A stretch of 23,856 nucleotides of DNA from Planctomycetaceae bacterium (GCA_902629495.1 CACORA010000028.1:1-23856); one strand, 5' to 3'. Positions 1-8,053 are shown, counted from the first letter of the stretch. A program made the numbers and translations. The notes: generated by a model not told the origin, from the sequence alone.

Positions 1-880
1 CCGTTCCAAATCGTATTGCCTGATATATTTCTGGTTCTTCCAACGATGAAAGGTGGATGCACTTGGCGTAGCATCCTCCTTCAATGTTGAAAACTCCATC
101 GTCTCCCCAGCCATGCTCATCGTCACCAATCAGCCGACGAGCAGGGTCAGTTGAAAGCGTTGTTTTTCCTGTTCCAGATAAACCAAAAAATAAAGCAACG
201 TCATTACTGCTCTTTCCCTCATTAGCAGCACAATGCATTGAGAGAATCCCTTGAGCGGGAAGCAACCAATGCATCATTGTGAATACGCCTTTTTTCATCT
301 CACCTGCGTATTCGGTTCCCAAGATTACCTGCTCCCGACGTTCTAAAGACAAGTCAATACTTGTTCTGCTTGTCATCTGAGCAGTGAACGGATTCGCCGG
401 AAATTGCCCTGCGTTGTAAATAACATGATCAGGTGCACCAAATCCTTCCAACTCGTCAAGCGTTGGACGAATGAGGAGGTTCTGCATGAAGAGCGCATGA
501 TAGGCACGAGCACAAAAAACTCTTATTTTCAGTCGGCTCGCTGGCTCCCAGCCTGCAAATCCATCGCACACATATATCTGGTCACGAGTGTTGAGGTAAT
601 CGATGGCTCTTTGTCGATTTCGAAGAAATGTTTGTTCATCAATAGGATGATTCACACTCCCCCACCAAACCTCTTTTTCAGACTTCGGGTGTCGAACCAG
701 GTGCTTGTCAGCAGGACTCCGGCCTGTCTTTGCTCCAGAGCGAATTGCTATCGCACCACTCGACATAATGCCCGCATGCTCTCGAGACACCGCATCTTCG
801 TATAGACGTGCCGGTGAGGCATTACGAACTACAATGGGCACTGATATTTCATGGGGAGACAGGTCGACGTGGACTGGCAT
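1..880 (-). CDS. pckA: ATP-type phosphoenolpyruvate carboxykinase (3' end outside window)
   Basis: Catalyses oxaloacetate + ATP to phosphoenolpyruvate + CO2 + ADP, the entry step of gluconeogenesis, in the cytoplasm. About 293 N-terminal codons are visible of a family length near 530-540. Seen in order: a TGRSPADK substrate-site motif near residues 51-58, the segment EYAGEMKKGVF, the P-loop GLSGTGKTTLS at about 233-243, and the metal/nucleotide segment IGDDEHGWGDDGVFNIEGG just after it. These mark the ATP-dependent, not the GTP-dependent, family. I chose the ATG at 880 because GGGAGA lies 8 nt upstream and the N-terminal length fits the family. That start lies 32 nt inside the end of the preceding membrane-protein gene, which suggests translational coupling. 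The gene runs off the left edge; no frameshift or missing motif is seen in the visible part. Confidence 0.95.
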   Translation of the reverse strand, partial: MPVHVDLSPHEISVPIVVRNASPARLYEDAVSREHAGIMSSGAIAIRSGAKTGRSPADKHLVRHPKSEKEVWWGSVNHPIDEQTFLRNRQRAIDYLNTRDQIYVCDGFAGWEPASRLKIRVFCARAYHALFMQNLLIRPTLDELEGFGAPDHVIYNAGQFPANPFTAQMTSRTSIDLSLERREQVILGTEYAGEMKKGVFTMMHWLLPAQGILSMHCAANEGKSSNDVALFFGLSGTGKTTLSTDPARRLIGDDEHGWGDDGVFNIEGGCYAKCIHLSSLEEPEIYQAIRFGT

Positions 881-1535
881 CAGGCTGTTCTCCCAAAGAT
901 TGCAATGGTTTATCGCTCTTGATTGATGCAAAAAATGCATATGACAGTGAACCAATAAGAATGAGCGTTCCCAAAGGAATAAAAAACGCTGCCCAAGGAC
1001 TGGAGCGAACCCGAATCCCAAGAAGTTTCTCTCGAAGTTGGCTACACAGCTCAGACCACGCAATAAGACCTGCACGTTCCCCATTTGCAACGATGCTTAT
1101 GGTTCGCCAAGGCCCCTGACACTCCATTCGAACTTCCAGTTGCTTTGTGGGTAAAGCTGCTGTGCTTCCAGCCCAACGAGCTGTCGTATCTAAATCTGCA
1201 ACCACATCCGCTAGCAGAGGACGCAATTGTTCTGCTGAAATGTTGTATATCACAAGCCTTGGGCGAGAAAGCAGTGTCATGAGCGAAACAATCAATACAC
1301 ATAAAACGACTAAAAGAATCACTGTCCACGGAGCCCGCCCCATGACTGGCTGCAAAAGTGCTAATGGACCGACTGCCATGAATCCTGCGACAGCAACACC
1401 TAATAATGTCCAGTCAAGCGAGCCACTTATTGCCACAGGCTTCTTGCGCAGATGGGCTACTCCAACTACTAAGAAATACAGCCCAAGCGGCAAAAAAGCA
1501 GTCCACAACGGCAAACTATCAAGATACGGAATCAC
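849..1535 (-). CDS. Four-span membrane protein of unknown function
   Basis: Not recognised as a named family. The 228-residue product shows hydrophobic segments at about 8-27, 42-62, 70-90 and 183-203, with a soluble domain of roughly 90 residues (91-180) between spans three and four and a short polar, proline-rich C-terminal tail. The soluble part contains EVRMECQGPWRTISI and no catalytic motif I can identify. The start is GTG at 1535; it overlaps the stop of the upstream 40-codon ORF in a GTGA quartet, and an in-frame TAG shortly upstream excludes a longer form. AAGG sits too close to the GTG to be an ordinary ribosome binding site, so coupling to the upstream ORF is likely (inference). The 3' end overlaps pckA by 32 nt. 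A role linked to pckA expression or membrane status is only a guess. Confidence 0.8.
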   Translation of the reverse strand: MIPYLDSLPLWTAFLPLGLYFLVVGVAHLRKKPVAISGSLDWTLLGVAVAGFMAVGPLALLQPVMGRAPWTVILLVVLCVLIVSLMTLLSRPRLVIYNISAEQLRPLLADVVADLDTTARWAGSTAALPTKQLEVRMECQGPWRTISIVANGERAGLIAWSELCSQLREKLLGIRVRSSPWAAFFIPLGTLILIGSLSYAFFASIKSDKPLQSLGEQPDASPRRPVSP

Positions 1536-1654
1536 GCCTTCACAGCCATCCAGCTAAGAAAAAACAACCACGATATTTCTACCAACCCAACTACAATCAA
1601 GATGGAACGCTGAGTGCTGATTGAGATGTGTCCTGCGTCTGTTTGAACAGTCAT
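1532..1654 (-). CDS. Small single-span membrane protein (40 residues), unknown function
   Basis: Read directly from the sequence: ATG at 1652-1654, 40 codons, TGA at 1532-1534. The product has a polar N-terminus (MTVQTDAGHISISTQRS) followed by one hydrophobic stretch at about 18-38 rich in I, V, L, F and W, and ends with Ala-Val-Lys-Ala, so it looks like a single-span membrane peptide. AGGTGA lies 5 nt before the ATG, a good ribosome binding site. The ATG is 9 nt after the stop of the Minf_1886-type gene, and the TGA overlaps the GTG start of the four-span membrane protein as GTGA. This tight packing is the main reason to believe it is real; without it, a 40-codon ORF would be weak. I recognise no family. 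It may be a partner subunit of the next membrane protein, or a short ORF that serves mainly to couple translation. Confidence 0.6.
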   Translation of the reverse strand: MTVQTDAGHISISTQRSILIVVGLVEISWLFFLSWMAVKA

Positions 1655-1663
1655 ACCAGTCAC

Positions 1664-2146
1664 CTATTTTGTATCAGGAGCAACAAATTCAAGGTCACGA
1701 GAAAAAGCCTCCTGAAAGTCATAGACTCCATGAAAGTCTTCTCGTTTATCATTGCGAGTCTTTCGCATCTGGCCGATATCGATCATATTAAACACAAGTT
1801 CACCAAAATCATTCGTCGATCTCAGCCCCCATGTGGCCAATACTGTACACGCAAGAAAGCCATATTGTTGAAGCGCGTACTGACGGGCTGCCTCACATAA
1901 CTCCTGACCAGTAAGGTGCCGTTCAGGACGACGACGATGATCCAATTTCGAGTGACCACCAGAAGAACCAGGGCTACGTTTCTCTCCACCTGTCTTTACA
2001 TCGTCCTCGGGAGGCTCTACTCCCATGCCCAATGAGTCTTGCGCAAATGACAAAGATTCTAGGATGAATATGTATGCCTCTAAGGGATACCGTTGATCTT
2101 TTTGCAACAACTCAGCAAGCGGATGTGAAGAATCAATAATTGGCAT
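1664..2146 (-). CDS. Minf_1886-type conserved protein (Planctomycetes/Verrucomicrobia)
   Basis: The 160-residue product matches my memory of the Minf_1886 family, a protein of unknown function largely confined to Planctomycetes and Verrucomicrobia. Recognisable parts are YPLEAYIFILESLSFAQ at 20-36, HLTGQELCEAARQYALQQYG at 77-96, and TWGLRSTNDFGELVFNMI at 105-122. Between the two conserved parts (about 40-76) lies a charged, Gly/Ser/Arg-rich linker. No signal peptide or membrane span is seen. I chose the ATG at 2146 because AGAGAGG stands 5 nt upstream; the next in-frame ATG (2215) has no ribosome binding site and would add 23 unconserved residues across a 24-bp dyad. It is the first gene of a compact unit ending in pckA. 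Function unknown. Confidence 0.8.
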   Translation of the reverse strand: MPIIDSSHPLAELLQKDQRYPLEAYIFILESLSFAQDSLGMGVEPPEDDVKTGGEKRSPGSSGGHSKLDHRRRPERHLTGQELCEAARQYALQQYGFLACTVLATWGLRSTNDFGELVFNMIDIGQMRKTRNDKREDFHGVYDFQEAFSRDLEFVAPDTK

Positions 2147-2161
2147 CTCAACCTCTCTCTT

Positions 2162-2185
2162 AAAGGATACTCTAAGTATACCTTT
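2162..2185 (-). promoter_or_regulatory. Dyad upstream of the Minf_1886-type gene; possible 5' UTR hairpin or operator
   Basis: On the minus strand the arms AAAGG-ATACT and AGTAT-CCTTT are complementary over 10 bp around a TAG triloop, broken only by one bulged T. The dyad ends 15 nt before the chosen ATG at 2146, immediately before the AGAGAGG ribosome binding site. The left arm also contains TATACT, which resembles a -10 box, but I find no convincing -35 box at 16-18 nt. It could be an mRNA hairpin, an operator or part of a promoter; the sequence does not decide. Confidence 0.4.
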
Positions 2186-2267
2186 TTCTGAGAACGAAAT
2201 GGCATCGATGCTCAAAGGAGGCTATTTGAACGTCCTTACACTCTGTCTTTGCAGGAAAAGGTCTCGT

Positions 2268-3116
2268 TCAATTCGCAGAATGATCTTCTACAATGTATTT
2301 GTAACCAAGTGGCGTCATTGGCCTTGAAAAGTCACGAATGAGGTCGAGCCCACGATCGATCAGACTTGTCTTTGGATCAAATTGATAAACATCTCGATCC
2401 TGACCTCCGGGTTTGTAGATTTGAATAGCAAAAGGCATCAAGTCTTGAGCCTGAAGAATCAACTCTACCTTTGAGAAGTTGGCAGCGTCAGCCTGAAATC
2501 GGGGCAATGCTTCGAGCCACACCTGATCGCTGACCGTTCTTGGTGTGATGATCCTCATGGCATAGCGCCTTTTCAATGTTGATGCTTTTGCACCGAACAC
2601 AAAGGGAAGTGGCCCTTCACTAATCGCCTTACCCTGCATTTCTGGTGGCAGTTTTGTTTCTCTCAGTTGCCTTTCTGAATGTCGAAATTCATAAATACTC
2701 AAGCCGTTGCACACCCAGTGTTCTGCAGAGTCACCAGACTGAACTTGATAACGACGAGCCTCTGGATTCCATTGCTTTGACTGCTTTACTCGAAAGAGGC
2801 CTTTGTCCGGAGCAGCATACTTGATCTCTCCACTTTTTTCTGCGAACGCCAACTGCTCCCCATCTCCTGCCGAAGGGCTCCAAGCATTATATTCCCATTT
2901 GTGAAAACTACATGACCACGTTTTTACTGCTTCATTACGACGTTCCCAAGCAATTAATAACCGATCCAAAGCCTGCTGTTCCTGAGGATTGAGCTGAGGA
3001 GATGCACTTGCATTTTGCTGCAATTGGACGGCCTCTTGTGCAAACACCTGAGAACCAACACAAATGAGACTGCAAACCAACACCATGCGTTTACTAAGGG
3101 ATTGAGATAATGGCAC
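2268..3116 (-). CDS. Exported TIGR03009-type planctomycete protein
   Basis: The 282-residue product has a signal peptide: Lys-Arg at 9-10, a hydrophobic core at 11-22, and a probable cleavage site after Val-Phe-Ala (24-26). The mature part carries the pattern I associate with the planctomycete domain TIGR03009: RLLIAWERRNEAVKTWSCSF, then a Trp-Glu-Tyr, then repeated beta-like stretches ending in PLGYKYIV. The overall build resembles LolA/LolB-type lipid-binding folds, but that is inference; the function is unknown. I chose GTG at 3116 because AGGAGGAGAGG lies just upstream (5-10 nt). The ATG at 3143 would put that site inside the gene. It is divergent from the nucleosidase-like gene, and a 121-bp gap with a dyad separates it from the next minus-strand gene. 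Confidence 0.75.
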   Translation of the reverse strand: MPLSQSLSKRMVLVCSLICVGSQVFAQEAVQLQQNASASPQLNPQEQQALDRLLIAWERRNEAVKTWSCSFHKWEYNAWSPSAGDGEQLAFAEKSGEIKYAAPDKGLFRVKQSKQWNPEARRYQVQSGDSAEHWVCNGLSIYEFRHSERQLRETKLPPEMQGKAISEGPLPFVFGAKASTLKRRYAMRIITPRTVSDQVWLEALPRFQADAANFSKVELILQAQDLMPFAIQIYKPGGQDRDVYQFDPKTSLIDRGLDLIRDFSRPMTPLGYKYIVEDHSAN

Positions 3117-3250
3117 GAAAGCCTCTCCTCCTGAACTACTCATTCACAACAAAATCCGTCATGATCACCACAGATAATTCGGACTTTAGCAATCATTGAC
3201 GTTGGGTGCGAGGCCGTTTGGTTTTCATCAAAAACGACTAAAAATGGGTC

Positions 3251-3264
3251 AAAAACATGTTTTT
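3251..3264. promoter_or_regulatory. 14-bp perfect palindrome between divergent genes; candidate operator
   Basis: AAAAACATGTTTTT is a perfect 14-bp palindrome in the 174-bp gap between the divergent TIGR03009-type and nucleosidase-like genes. It lies 26 nt before the ATG at 3291. A related half-site, TCAAAAAC, occurs about 22 bp to its left, and the same eight bases start the palindrome region. Its position would suit a transcription-factor site controlling one or both genes. No regulator is encoded nearby, and A/T-rich palindromes arise by chance fairly often. Confidence 0.35.
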
Positions 3265-3290
3265 CTTACTCCTTAGTGACTTGTAGTTTG

Positions 3291-4037
3291 ATGTCTATTC
3301 TCCTTGAGCACGTTGACCATGCGATTGTTGTTGCGCTTCCTTTGGAAGCACGACCTTTGAGGCAAAAACTGACGGATCCTTTACATCTTCGAACAGATCG
3401 ACAACGGATTACTCTTGGAACATTCGGAACACAACGTATCGCCTTAATAGAAGCCGGTGTCGGACAAACTGCAGCACAGCAAGCCACAAGAATAGTGATT
3501 GATGGCCACCACCCAAAAAACATCATAGCGGCTGGCATCTGCGGTGGTCTCTCCCCACAACTTTCTCACAATGCCATTGTCATTCCTCAAGAAATAGGAA
3601 AAAAAAATAACACCTCTTTTCAAACCGTTCCCACTATGACAGAGGCCTCTCATCACAAAAAGCCAGTTGAGGGGCTTCTGATTACGGAAGATTCTGTAGC
3701 CTGTACGATCGAAGAAAAAGAAGTCCTCAATGCCACAACCGGTGCCATTGCCGTAGACATGGAATCATGGTGGATTGCCCAAGAAGCTATTCACGCAGGC
3801 ATTCCATGGAGTGTGATCCGTACGGTGAGTGATGTGGCCTCCGAAACAATTTCCTCTGATGTGGCTGCTTTAGCTTCAATCAAGACTACGTCTCGACAGG
3901 CCGGCACTGCTTTACGTATGGCGTGGAAAAGGCCATCTATTCTGGTTGAGCTTGCTGAATTGAGAGAAAATGCTCACCAAGCAGCATCGGCTTTGGCTGC
4001 TTATCTCTTTGATGTTCTCAAAGATGATACAGGCTGA
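3291..4037 (+). CDS. Nucleoside phosphorylase / MTA-SAH nucleosidase superfamily protein
   Basis: The 248-residue product belongs to the PNP_UDP_1 (nucleoside phosphorylase-I) superfamily, which cleaves the glycosidic bond of purine nucleosides or related substrates. Motifs seen: ALPLEARPL near the N-terminus (substrate-site Glu), EAGVGQTAA, AAGICGGLSP (Gly-rich phosphate/ribose loop), AVDMESW (ribose-binding Met-Glu) and RTVSDVAS (catalytic Asp). The ICGGLSP loop resembles both MTA/SAH nucleosidases and hopanoid-associated HpnG-type phosphorylases, so the substrate is open. I chose ATG at 3291; an in-frame GTG at 3276 is possible, and neither has a visible Shine-Dalgarno sequence. It is the only plus-strand gene in the window, divergent from the TIGR03009-type gene and convergent with nadE. 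Confidence 0.8.
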   Translation: MSILLEHVDHAIVVALPLEARPLRQKLTDPLHLRTDRQRITLGTFGTQRIALIEAGVGQTAAQQATRIVIDGHHPKNIIAAGICGGLSPQLSHNAIVIPQEIGKKNNTSFQTVPTMTEASHHKKPVEGLLITEDSVACTIEEKEVLNATTGAIAVDMESWWIAQEAIHAGIPWSVIRTVSDVASETISSDVAALASIKTTSRQAGTALRMAWKRPSILVELAELRENAHQAASALAAYLFDVLKDDTG

Positions 4038-4041
4038 GCAA

Positions 4042-4076
4042 AGGCAGTAGAACGAGGACATTATTAACGACTGCCT
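4042..4076. terminator. Hairpin between convergent genes, weak candidate terminator
   Basis: AGGCAGT (4042-4048) and ACTGCCT (4070-4076) form a perfect 7-bp stem around a 21-nt loop, 4 nt past the stop of the nucleosidase-like gene and about 46 nt past the nadE stop. Position suits a two-way terminator for the convergent pair. Against it, the loop is long and neither side has a proper run of T; the plus strand has only ATTTTTC about 25 nt later. Confidence 0.35.
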
Positions 4077-4122
4077 GAAAATACGTGATACAACACTTTC
4101 ATTTTTCTAGCAGTTGGAGCGA

Positions 4123-6123
4123 CTACTCTTTCTGAGAATCAACCAATTCTCTTAACTCTTTGATTTCTCTCTTGAAGCCTCCTGAAAGGATTGGAAAACG
4201 ACACCATGTTTTAGGATCAAGGTTTTCATCATCCAAGTGAAATGAGGGAGCATAACGCTCTCTTTTCCATTGGTTTCGACTCCACAACTCAAAAAACATC
4301 TCAATCCATTTAGACAACTGAGTGTGTGAATAATTCGGGAATATCGATTGTATTTGATACCAAACCTCAATCGGCATCTGTTTGTCACGAATAGCATATC
4401 GCTCAATGGCATCCAACACCTCATACGGCATCAGGTCTGCCTCGTCTGTCTGTTCAAAATGAGCAGGTCGTAATTCTGCGGTAGGGGGTTGAACATTCAC
4501 ATGCGCGAGGTCCGAAAATGACTTTACTCCCTCGGGACCAATCTCCTCCAACCAAATAAGCCAACGCCTTAGGAAAGCTTTGTCAATGCCAGCAACAGGG
4601 GCAAGCCCCCCCGAGGTATCCCCATCCATCGTAGCGTAACCAACGGCTGCCTCGGAACGATTACTCGTAGAAAGCAACAATGCTTTTTTTACATTGGCAA
4701 GCATCCATATTCCCGGGGAACGAGCCCTAGCCTGAATGTTCTGCAATGCAATGTCATCGCTCTTCCATTCCAAAGGACGACCAATCGCCTTCATAACCTC
4801 TGACGTATATGCTTCGGCCATTGGCTCAACATTGAATTCAAGAAATGTTGCTCCGATGCATTGAGCTACTTTTCTTGCTGCATTTCGTGTGATGGAACCT
4901 GAGTTCACTGTTGACTGGTAGACGCATGTGAGCACTTGTTTCATAAGAGCATGCTCATCTTGCTCATCAACCAAGTGTGCTATTCCAAGACGCAACAACA
5001 CCTCATCTCTTGATAATTCTTGAAGAGATAGCTGGACACTTAGAGCAACCAGACAGGCGACTGCAGCAGAATCTGCTCCTCCACTTATCGACACAACAAA
5101 TCCTTTTGAACCACTTTTTCGAAGTGAGTCAAAAAGGCCTAACGCTACTGCTCTTGCAAACTCTTCTTCCTTCACAGTATTCCCGTGCTCCCACGTATCT
5201 CGCGCGTCAGCAATTGCCATGGGATTATGCTCATCAAGCACGGTTGGTGCCCATTGCGATACAACACACTCTTCAGAATTATTTTCAGAAGATGGGGCAA
5301 AAGAACGCTTTGACTGAGCAACGCGTAGAGCATCTACATCGATTACCGATTCAGCAATAGACATATCCGCAAAGGAAAATCGTCTACCATGAGCTACAAT
5401 TGTTCCATCAGAGGCAATGATGACTCCGCCGTCATAGATCGCTCGCCCAGCTTCGTTACCAAGAAGATTTGTATAAACGTATGCTGACCCAAATGCACGA
5501 CTTCCTTCCTGAACAAAACGGCGCCTTATGTCATCTTTCCCAAAGGCAAAATGACTTGCTGAAGGGTTCAAAATGACATCAACACCCCTTGCTGCGAGTT
5601 GTGCCCCAGTCCTGTCAGAAACCCAGGCATCTTCACATATTTCAAAACCGATTCTGACTCCTCCGCAATCGAATCGGAGATCACCAATAGGCACTTGACG
5701 ATCGTCAATAGACAAGTGGCCTCTTCTACCTTGTGGCCAAGGCTGAAACCAGCGCGGCTCGTAATGAATTCCCTCTCCGGCAAGATGCTGTTTGGCAACC
5801 AGCCCGAGAATAGTTCCATCTACAACCAACGCAACGGCATCAAATACTGCACTTTCAAATCGTACTGGTAGTCCCAGTGATACTATCAACCCTTGAGTGT
5901 CAGGGAGAATCTCTTGGAGCACCTGCCATGAAGCCCGAAGCACGCCAGGCGACTGAAACATGTCATCACACCCATAGCCAGAGACACATAACTCTGGAAG
6001 GCATACGATGCTCAACGCTCTCTCTCTTGCAGCCGAGAGAGCGGATCGTATTCTGTCTCGATTCCCATCCCAATCGAGAGGCGTCTGATTGAGGGAAATG
6101 CCACCTAAGCGAATCAAATGCAT
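4123..6123 (-). CDS. nadE: Glutamine-dependent NAD+ synthetase
   Basis: Makes NAD+ from nicotinic acid adenine dinucleotide, ATP and glutamine, in the cytoplasm. The 666-residue product has both domains of the glutamine-using type. The N-terminal nitrilase-like amidase (about 1-290) shows the catalytic triad Glu44 (CLPELCVSGYG), Lys111 (AKQHLAGEG) and Cys163 (FEICEDAW). The C-terminal ATP-pyrophosphatase domain has the PP-loop SISGGADS at 345-352 and, further on, LLSTSNRSEAAVGYATMDGD. Both active sites look intact, so it should form ammonia itself from glutamine. The ATG at 6123 gives the conserved start with LNQTPLDWDGN at 11-21. It begins 7 nt after the speA stop with no clear ribosome binding site, so it is probably cotranscribed and coupled with speA. 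Confidence 0.96.
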   Translation of the reverse strand: MHLIRLGGISLNQTPLDWDGNRDRIRSALSAARERALSIVCLPELCVSGYGCDDMFQSPGVLRASWQVLQEILPDTQGLIVSLGLPVRFESAVFDAVALVVDGTILGLVAKQHLAGEGIHYEPRWFQPWPQGRRGHLSIDDRQVPIGDLRFDCGGVRIGFEICEDAWVSDRTGAQLAARGVDVILNPSASHFAFGKDDIRRRFVQEGSRAFGSAYVYTNLLGNEAGRAIYDGGVIIASDGTIVAHGRRFSFADMSIAESVIDVDALRVAQSKRSFAPSSENNSEECVVSQWAPTVLDEHNPMAIADARDTWEHGNTVKEEEFARAVALGLFDSLRKSGSKGFVVSISGGADSAAVACLVALSVQLSLQELSRDEVLLRLGIAHLVDEQDEHALMKQVLTCVYQSTVNSGSITRNAARKVAQCIGATFLEFNVEPMAEAYTSEVMKAIGRPLEWKSDDIALQNIQARARSPGIWMLANVKKALLLSTSNRSEAAVGYATMDGDTSGGLAPVAGIDKAFLRRWLIWLEEIGPEGVKSFSDLAHVNVQPPTAELRPAHFEQTDEADLMPYEVLDAIERYAIRDKQMPIEVWYQIQSIFPNYSHTQLSKWIEMFFELWSRNQWKRERYAPSFHLDDENLDPKTWCRFPILSGGFKREIKELRELVDSQKE

Positions 6124-6130
6124 GGGGCAA

Positions 6131-8053
6131 TCAACTCTGTGAGGGCTCCTCTAAGTATGTGTAACCACCTAGCCCCTCCTCATAGAATCTGAGGAATCGA
6201 CCAGCCTCATTGTCACCAATGCGTCCCAAGCGTACAGCCTGCTCAATTGATGTCCGTAAATGCTGCACTAACTGATCTGGTTCAAATTCAACATAGTCAA
6301 GAACTTCCCGAACCGTATCACCTTTCACAACTGCATCAACAACAGCCTCCCCTCGCTCGTCGGTGCTAATATGCACAGCATTAGTATCACCAAACAAATT
6401 ATGGAGATCGCCGAGAATCTCTTGGTACGCTCCAATCAGAAAGGCACCCAAATAATACGGCTCATTCCTCCATCCATGAAGTGGTAATGTGCGTCGTACA
6501 TCGCGCCTGTTAATGAAGTGGTCAATCTTACCATCTGAGTCACATGTCACATCACCAAGTACTGCATTTTGTTCAGGCCGTTCGTCAAGCCGATGAATAG
6601 GAAGCACAGGAAAAAGTTGCTTGATTGCCCAACTATCTGGGATTGATTGAAAAAGTGAAAAGTTACAGAAATAGGTATCAGACAACGACGATGCTAATGA
6701 TTCAAGTTCCTCTGGAACAAAATCCAACTGTTTAGTCAACTTCACAATTTTGCGACAGATTGACCAATATAAGTTCTCAACCGCCGAACGCTGATCAAGC
6801 GGCAAGTATCCTCCAGCAAATAGGTTCATCGCCATATCAAGTGACTGTTGTGCGTCATGAAAACTCTCAAGCAAATTACGCACATTAATCGACTGGAATG
6901 TTTCAAGCAAATCATGAAGCGGTTGCTCAACATCATTTGAAATGTCAGTAATATCCTCATGTCCATTTTGTTCCGAAACACCAAGCACACTAAAAATCAG
7001 CATGCTGTGATACGCGACAACGGCTCGTCCACTTTCAGAAATAATAGTTGGATGGGCTACACCAGCTTCATCACAAGCATTTTGAACCTGATACACCACA
7101 TCATTTGCGTATTCTTGCAGGCTATAGTTCACACTTGACTCAAAATTTGTTTGCGATCCATCATAATCAACACCAAGCCCACCACCAACATCAATGTAAC
7201 GAAGACCCGCCCCTCGCTTGACAAGTTCCGTATAAACGCGAGACGCCTCATTTAGGGCAGCCTTGATATGACGAATATTTGTGATCTGGCTCCCTTGATG
7301 AAAGTGAAGTAATTGAAAGCAATCCTGCATGCCTTTTGACTGAAGAACCTCAAGCCCTCGAATGAGTTCGCTGACAGTCAGTCCAAACTTACTACGAAAG
7401 CCTCCGGATGACTGCCAACGGCCGCTTCCTCGAGTAGCCAACTTCAAACGCATACCAATTCTAGGCCGTACGCCAACTCGTTCTGAACATTCAAGAATCA
7501 TCTGCAACTCAGAAAAACGCTCTACGACTGGAATAATCTGACGACCAATTTTCTGAGCCAACATAGCCATCTCAACAAATTCATCATCCTTGAATCCATT
7601 ACAGATAATGGGTGTGTCATTGTCCGTGAGAGCAATCACGGCCAAGAGTTCTGGTTTACTGCCAGCCTCAACACCAAAATGGTATTCTTTTCCAAATCGG
7701 AGAACTTCTTCTACGACTTGTCTCTGTTGATTCACTTTCGTTGGATACACACAGCAATACTCTCCCTCAAAGCCACTCTCTTGTATTGCGTGTTTGAACG
7801 CCTGATGGATTTCACCCAGACGATGCTGCAGGATCTCTGTAAACCGCAGCAGAATAGGAAGATCGATACCACGCTGCTGCAGTCGATCAACGAGTTGCTT
7901 GAGGTCTATGCCAGCTGATGAATCCTTATTGGAATGCACACAAAGCGTACCTGAAGGACTGACAGAAAAATATCCGTTCCCCCACCTTGCAACCTCATAA
8001 AGGTCTGCAGCGTCAGCAATACTCCATGTATCAACGTCAAGATCGACCGCCAT
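6131..8053 (-). CDS. speA: Biosynthetic arginine decarboxylase
   Basis: Converts arginine to agmatine and CO2, the first step of the agmatine route to putrescine and spermidine; PLP enzyme of the alanine-racemase-fold (group IV) type. The 640-residue product has the PLP lysine in CVYPTKVNQQ (Lys106), HFHQGSQ at 250-256, the phosphate-binding GGGLGVDYDG at 290-299, SESGRAV at 339-345, and the catalytic cysteine in GDVTCDSDG (Cys504). Length fits the SpeA family (about 630-660). I chose ATG at 8053 because AGGAG stands 7 nt before it; the GTG at 8074 lacks such a site. The frame is open upstream to 8162 but has no other usable start. Followed 7 nt later by nadE. The 5' leader contains an 8-bp inverted repeat. 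Confidence 0.96.
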   Translation of the reverse strand: MAVDLDVDTWSIADAADLYEVARWGNGYFSVSPSGTLCVHSNKDSSAGIDLKQLVDRLQQRGIDLPILLRFTEILQHRLGEIHQAFKHAIQESGFEGEYCCVYPTKVNQQRQVVEEVLRFGKEYHFGVEAGSKPELLAVIALTDNDTPIICNGFKDDEFVEMAMLAQKIGRQIIPVVERFSELQMILECSERVGVRPRIGMRLKLATRGSGRWQSSGGFRSKFGLTVSELIRGLEVLQSKGMQDCFQLLHFHQGSQITNIRHIKAALNEASRVYTELVKRGAGLRYIDVGGGLGVDYDGSQTNFESSVNYSLQEYANDVVYQVQNACDEAGVAHPTIISESGRAVVAYHSMLIFSVLGVSEQNGHEDITDISNDVEQPLHDLLETFQSINVRNLLESFHDAQQSLDMAMNLFAGGYLPLDQRSAVENLYWSICRKIVKLTKQLDFVPEELESLASSLSDTYFCNFSLFQSIPDSWAIKQLFPVLPIHRLDERPEQNAVLGDVTCDSDGKIDHFINRRDVRRTLPLHGWRNEPYYLGAFLIGAYQEILGDLHNLFGDTNAVHISTDERGEAVVDAVVKGDTVREVLDYVEFEPDQLVQHLRTSIEQAVRLGRIGDNEAGRFLRFYEEGLGGYTYLEEPSQS

